In this document: piece after piece, positions 60,390-64,000 of the stretch
Layout of the letters: each line of letters begins with the position of its first letter
Position numbering within the stretch: position 1 is the first letter of the stretch
Assembly (NCBI GenBank): GCA_902524115.1
Contig: CABZCA010000004.1
Span: 40,402-104,401, forward strand
Source: an uncultured Pelagibacteraceae bacterium
GTDB lineage: Bacteria; Pseudomonadota; Alphaproteobacteria; Pelagibacterales; Pelagibacteraceae
Reading direction: 5' to 3'
DNA: 64,000 nucleotides
Program-made: the position numbers and the translations under genes
Notes under the pieces: model-generated
Told to the model about the DNA's origin: nothing
Databases searched by the model: none
The model's input: the letters and a program-made list of their open reading frames with translations, nothing else

Positions 60390-62417
60390 ATGAATGAAAT
60401 AATTCAAAAAGTAAATAATTTATCTATTGGATTTAAAAGTAAAAAAGGTGAAGAGATTTTAATTCTAAGAAACATAAGCACAAATATTAAAAAAGGTGAA
60501 ACTGTTGGTATTGTTGGAGAGTCTGGATCTGGAAAAAGTACTCTTGCACTAGCAATGATGGGGTATGTTAAGCATGGGCTCTATACAATTGGAGGAGAAT
60601 GTGAATTCAATTCATCAAATCTTTTAAAAATGAAAAATAGAGATTTGGAAAAAATAAGAGGTAGAAAAATTGCAATGATACCTCAAAATGCAGGGCAGGC
60701 ATTGACACCAAATTTAAAAATAGGTTATCAAATTGATGAGGCATTACAGTTGCATTCTGATTTAAAAGAGGAAGAAAGAGAAAAAAAAATTTCTGAATTG
60801 TTAAATAAAGTGAGACTTCCTTCACCAGAAACAATTGCTCTTCGATATCCTCATGAACTTTCAGGAGGACAACAACAAAGAGTTGCTGTTGCAATGGCCT
60901 TAGCTGGAACTCCTGATTTGCTTCTTTTAGATGAGCCTACTACTGGCTTAGACGTAACAACACAAGCTCACGTTTTAGAACTGCTTAATTTCATTGCTAA
61001 AGACACAGGAACATCAATGGTTTATGTAAGCCATGACTTGGGAGCAATAGCACAGGTTAGTGATCGTATTATCGTAATGTACTCCGGTGAAATAGTATTA
61101 GAAGGGCCCTCAAGAGAAATTCTTAAAAAACCAATTCATCCGTATACCTATGGTTTGCTCAAATCTATCCCAAAATTATCACTAGCAGGACTTCCACAAT
61201 CAATGCCTGGTAGCCAACCTCAACCTGGAACAATGCATAGGGGCTGCAGTTTCTTTGATAGGTGTGATTTTTCAGAAGAAAAATGTAAAAATAACTCACC
61301 TCAACTAGAGTACTTAGAGGAATTAAACACTAGTGTAAGATGTTTTAATCATAAGAGTTTAATGAATGACAGTCAGGTTAATCAAACTGTAAATGAAATT
61401 AAGACAAGTACACAGGATAAAGAAATATTAAACCTTTCGGAAGTTTCAATAAGTTACGCTAAGCAAAAACTTTTAGACCAAGTATTAAATAGAATTTCTG
61501 ATGACAACCCAACTGTTAAAGATATCAATATTAATATTAAGAAGGGTGAAACTATAGCTCTTGTTGGAGAGTCAGGTAGTGGAAAGTCAACAATTCTTAA
61601 ATCTATTGCTGGGTTGCTCAGAACCAAAGGTGGAATAATAAAATTTGATCAAAATAGAAATTTATCGTCTGATCTTAAAGAGAGAGATCCCAATGATTTA
61701 AGAATTATTCAATTAATTTTTCAAAATCCAGATGAGTCTTTAAATCCAAACCATACTGTTGAAGAAATAATAGCGCAACCATTAAAGTTATATTTTGGTT
61801 TAAAGGGTGAAGAATTAAAAAAAAATATTACAGACCTATTACAAAAGGTAAGACTTGGAGAATTTTATATGTCTAGGTACCCTAGACAATTATCTGGTGG
61901 TGAAAAACAAAGAGTTGCAGTTGCAAGAGCTTTTGCAGCTAAACCAGATATTATATTATGTGATGAAGTAACATCTGCATTAGACGTATCAGTTCAGGCG
62001 GCCGTATTAAATTTGTTACAACAACTTAAAGAAGATTTTGGAACTACATATATATTTGTTTCTCATGATTTAGCCGTCGTAAGAGCTATAAGTGATAGAG
62101 TTGCTGTTCTTTATCAAGGAAGATTGTGTGAAGTGGGACCATCAAAAGATGTTTATCAATTTCCATCACATCCTTATACAGAGGTTTTATTAGGAGCAGT
62201 GTTGGAACCAGATCCAGATATCAAACCAAAATTAGTTGCTGAAGATATTGTAGAAGAAAAGCCACCTCAAAAAGGATGTAGTTTTCAAGGAAGATGTTCA
62301 AGAATATTAGGTGATATTTGTAAAAATGAAGTACCACCATGGCAATTAACTAACAGTGGAAACTCTATCAGATGCCACATACCACTAAAAGAATTACAAA
62401 AAGACCAGATTAATTAA
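60390..62417 (+). CDS. Fused double ATPase of the peptide ABC transporter (DppD-DppF-like)
   Basis: This is a 675-residue protein with two ABC cassettes in one chain. The first has Walker A GESGSGKST near residue 43, LSGGQQQR near 160 and LLLDEPTTGLD near 180; the second has GESGSGKST near 393, LSGGEKQR near 502 and ILCDEVTSALD near 525. Each cassette is followed by an oligopeptide-transporter C-terminal domain with cysteine motifs (RGCSFFDRC near 284; KGCSFQGRC near 628), which in this family can hold an iron-sulfur cluster. Fused forms are common in alphaproteobacteria. The second Walker B reads DEV instead of DEP. Confidence 0.93.
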   Translation: MNEIIQKVNNLSIGFKSKKGEEILILRNISTNIKKGETVGIVGESGSGKSTLALAMMGYVKHGLYTIGGECEFNSSNLLKMKNRDLEKIRGRKIAMIPQNAGQALTPNLKIGYQIDEALQLHSDLKEEEREKKISELLNKVRLPSPETIALRYPHELSGGQQQRVAVAMALAGTPDLLLLDEPTTGLDVTTQAHVLELLNFIAKDTGTSMVYVSHDLGAIAQVSDRIIVMYSGEIVLEGPSREILKKPIHPYTYGLLKSIPKLSLAGLPQSMPGSQPQPGTMHRGCSFFDRCDFSEEKCKNNSPQLEYLEELNTSVRCFNHKSLMNDSQVNQTVNEIKTSTQDKEILNLSEVSISYAKQKLLDQVLNRISDDNPTVKDININIKKGETIALVGESGSGKSTILKSIAGLLRTKGGIIKFDQNRNLSSDLKERDPNDLRIIQLIFQNPDESLNPNHTVEEIIAQPLKLYFGLKGEELKKNITDLLQKVRLGEFYMSRYPRQLSGGEKQRVAVARAFAAKPDIILCDEVTSALDVSVQAAVLNLLQQLKEDFGTTYIFVSHDLAVVRAISDRVAVLYQGRLCEVGPSKDVYQFPSHPYTEVLLGAVLEPDPDIKPKLVAEDIVEEKPPQKGCSFQGRCSRILGDICKNEVPPWQLTNSGNSIRCHIPLKELQKDQIN

Positions 62418-62473
62418 AGTTTTATATTTATTATTTTAAATTTTTACCTAAGTATGTTTAAATATCTTCTTGG

Positions 62474-63037
62474 ATGAAAAATAATTCTACATTGATTAAA
62501 AATTTATTATCTGATTTTAGAATAAATATTTATTTTCAGAATATTTCTTTGATGTTAATAGGTACAATTATCCTAGCTTTTTCGTCAAAAGTTCAAGTTC
62601 CATTTTGGCCAGTTCCAATGACGATGCAAACTTTTGCAGTTTTTATAATTGGAATGACATTTGGTTCAAAGTTAGCGTTTTTTACACTCTTATTATATCT
62701 CTTTGAAGGAGCTATTGGGCTTCCAGTTTTTGCAAAAGGTGGTGGATTACTTTATTTAACAGGTCCAACAGCTGGCTATCTATATGGAATGACCATTGCA
62801 GCGGGTGTTGTGGGTTATTTAGCAGAAAGAAATTTTAACGACTCATATATCAAAAGTTTATTTTCTCTTTTGCTAGCAACTTCTATTATTTTTATTGTTG
62901 GGGTGGGTTATTTGGGCTCAGTTATCGGTTATGATAAGGCTTTAGCTGGTGGTTTATATCCATTTTTACCAAGTGAATTATTCAAAATTGCTCTAGCAGT
63001 GGCAATAATTCCATCGATTACAAAAATAATTAAATAA
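62474..63037 (+). CDS. bioY: BioY-family biotin transporter
   Basis: This is a 187-residue integral membrane protein with about six helices. KVQVPFWPVPMTMQTFAVFIIG near 38-60 and the GAIGLPVFAKGGGLLYLTGPTAGYLYG block near 76-103 (quoted in pieces) are the BioY signature. BioY is the substrate-binding unit of an energy-coupling factor transporter and can also work without dedicated ATPases. No bioM or bioN is seen. It lies 56 bases after the ATPase gene; that gap has no recognisable riboswitch. Biotin uptake fits organisms that lack complete biotin synthesis. Confidence 0.9.
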   Translation: MKNNSTLIKNLLSDFRINIYFQNISLMLIGTIILAFSSKVQVPFWPVPMTMQTFAVFIIGMTFGSKLAFFTLLLYLFEGAIGLPVFAKGGGLLYLTGPTAGYLYGMTIAAGVVGYLAERNFNDSYIKSLFSLLLATSIIFIVGVGYLGSVIGYDKALAGGLYPFLPSELFKIALAVAIIPSITKIIK

Positions 63038-63108
63038 TAATATAAAAATATTTAGTGGCTTTAAGTTGCTCTTGAATAAGATATTCATTATAAACTTTTA
63101 TTCTCATT

Positions 63109-64000
63109 ATGAAAATTAACAAAGTAGTAGTCATAGGATCAGGTACAATGGGTAGTGGAATAGCTGCTCAATTATGTAATGCAAATGTTCCGGTAACATT
63201 GTTAGACTTAACCACTGAAATTTCTGAAAAAGCTAGAGAAAGAATTTTAAAGTCAAGACCTCCTTTATTAATAGATAAGTCAAAAATAAATAATATTAAT
63301 GTTGGAAATATAAATGATAATTTCAATGAAGTTGGTGAAGCAGACTGGATAGTTGAGGCAGTCGTTGAGAGAATTGATATTAAACACAATATTTATGAAA
63401 AAATTTTTAAAGAAAGAAAAAAAGGATCAATAGTATCTTCAAATACATCTTCTATTCCAATTAAAGTTCTTTCAGAAAAACTTTCAGATGAAGAAAAAAA
63501 AGACTTTTGTATAACTCACTTCTTTAATCCTGTTAGATATATGGATTTATTAGAAATTGTAAAAAATGAAAATAATGATTTAAATCAAATAAATTCACTT
63601 AAAAGTTTTTGTGAAAAAGATTTAGGAAAAGGTGCATTAATTTGTAATGATACTCCAGGTTTTTTAGGAAATAGAATTGGTGTCTACGCTATGCAAGTGG
63701 CTATGACTGAAGCTTTTAAAATGAAATTAACAATTGAAGAAGCTGATGCCGTTTTTGGAAGACCAATGGGAATACCAAAAACAGGAGTTTTTGGACTTTA
63801 TGATTTAATTGGAATTGATTTGATGGCTGATGTTTTGAAAAGTTTTATAAAAGAACTTCCAGATACTGATGACTTTCAAATTGTAGCTAAAGAAATACCA
63901 TTAGTTAAAAAACTAATAGAAACTGGGTACACTGGGAGAAAAGGAAAGGGTGGTTTCTATAGAATGAATAAGTCTGATAATAAAAAAATTCTAGAAGGTA
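63109..64000 (+). CDS. 3-hydroxyacyl-CoA dehydrogenase, N-terminal part (cut by window edge)
   Basis: The frame from ATG 63109 stays open to the end of the window (297 codons). The NAD motif GSGTMGSGIA is at residues 10-19, then EAVVERIDIK near 84 and SNTSSIP near 112. HFFNPVRYMDLLEIV near 142 (with the catalytic histidine) and DTPGFLGNRIGVY near 182 complete the domain. The C-terminal helical domain begins at GLYDLIGID near 228. It oxidises 3-hydroxyacyl-CoA in beta-oxidation. The sequence is FadB/FadJ-like, so an enoyl-CoA hydratase domain may follow outside the window. It lies 71 bases after bioY. Confidence 0.9.
   Translation, partial: MKINKVVVIGSGTMGSGIAAQLCNANVPVTLLDLTTEISEKARERILKSRPPLLIDKSKINNINVGNINDNFNEVGEADWIVEAVVERIDIKHNIYEKIFKERKKGSIVSSNTSSIPIKVLSEKLSDEEKKDFCITHFFNPVRYMDLLEIVKNENNDLNQINSLKSFCEKDLGKGALICNDTPGFLGNRIGVYAMQVAMTEAFKMKLTIEEADAVFGRPMGIPKTGVFGLYDLIGIDLMADVLKSFIKELPDTDDFQIVAKEIPLVKKLIETGYTGRKGKGGFYRMNKSDNKKILEG

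Noticed and set aside
1..64000. tRNA, rRNA, CRISPR, insertion sequences, prophage or att sites
   Set aside because: No cloverleaf-like sequence, repeat-spacer array, transposase, integrase or long direct repeats were noticed; the gaps are too short for most of these.

Overview
The window looks like part of a SAR11-type (Pelagibacterales) alphaproteobacterial chromosome. The reasons are very low GC, genes packed with gaps of a few bases or short overlaps, many short divergent operons, and a gene content devoted to uptake and breakdown of small marine osmolytes and methylated compounds. About 60 protein genes are present. Both ends cut a gene: a LivG-type ATPase on the left and a 3-hydroxyacyl-CoA dehydrogenase on the right. 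I found no rRNA, tRNA, CRISPR array or insertion sequence, and no gene-free stretch longer than about 110 bases.

Layout. Bases 1-5337 hold a branched-chain amino acid/amide-type ABC transporter (LivG'FHM, with the binding protein convergent on the other side of a bidirectional terminator) and a LysE-type exporter. Bases 5411-11972 (minus strand) are a tightly coupled catabolic operon: luciferase-like flavin enzyme, thiamine-diphosphate (ThDP) enzyme, DUF1185 protein, alpha/beta hydrolase, aldehyde dehydrogenase and EamA transporter. It starts from a GC-rich leader that may be structured. Bases 12074-22983 hold two 2-oxoglutarate/iron oxygenase genes, a BetA-like dehydrogenase and a carnitine-to-betaine set (thioesterase, beta-keto acid cleavage enzyme, L-carnitine dehydrogenase), then a second flavin enzyme plus hydrolase pair.

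Bases 22983-31161 hold two more 2-oxoglutarate/iron oxygenases, one of the gamma-butyrobetaine hydroxylase family, and a betaine/proline-type transporter with one binding protein, one fused double permease and two separate ATPases. Together these could take up gamma-butyrobetaine or carnitine and convert it to glycine betaine.

Bases 31154-43667 carry an iron alcohol dehydrogenase, an amidase, two homocysteine S-methyltransferase family proteins, MsrA, two further dehydrogenases and three EamA transporters, and end with a maleate isomerase/EutA-like protein. Bases 42927-49369 pair that protein and an ectoine hydrolase-like protein with a PotABCD-type transporter. Bases 49371-56879 (minus) hold a thiolase, a DmdA-like DMSP demethylase broken by a one-base frameshift, a transthyretin-like protein, a ThDP enzyme, an FMN hydroxyacid dehydrogenase, a peptidase E homologue and a second GcvT-family protein. 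Bases 56966-62417 are a peptide/opine-type ABC transporter, followed by BioY and the start of a fatty-acid oxidation enzyme.

Regulatory pattern: all four binding-protein genes end in a strong RNA hairpin and three or four have unusually good Shine-Dalgarno sites, while most other genes lack one. Twice a terminator U-tract runs directly into the next start codon.
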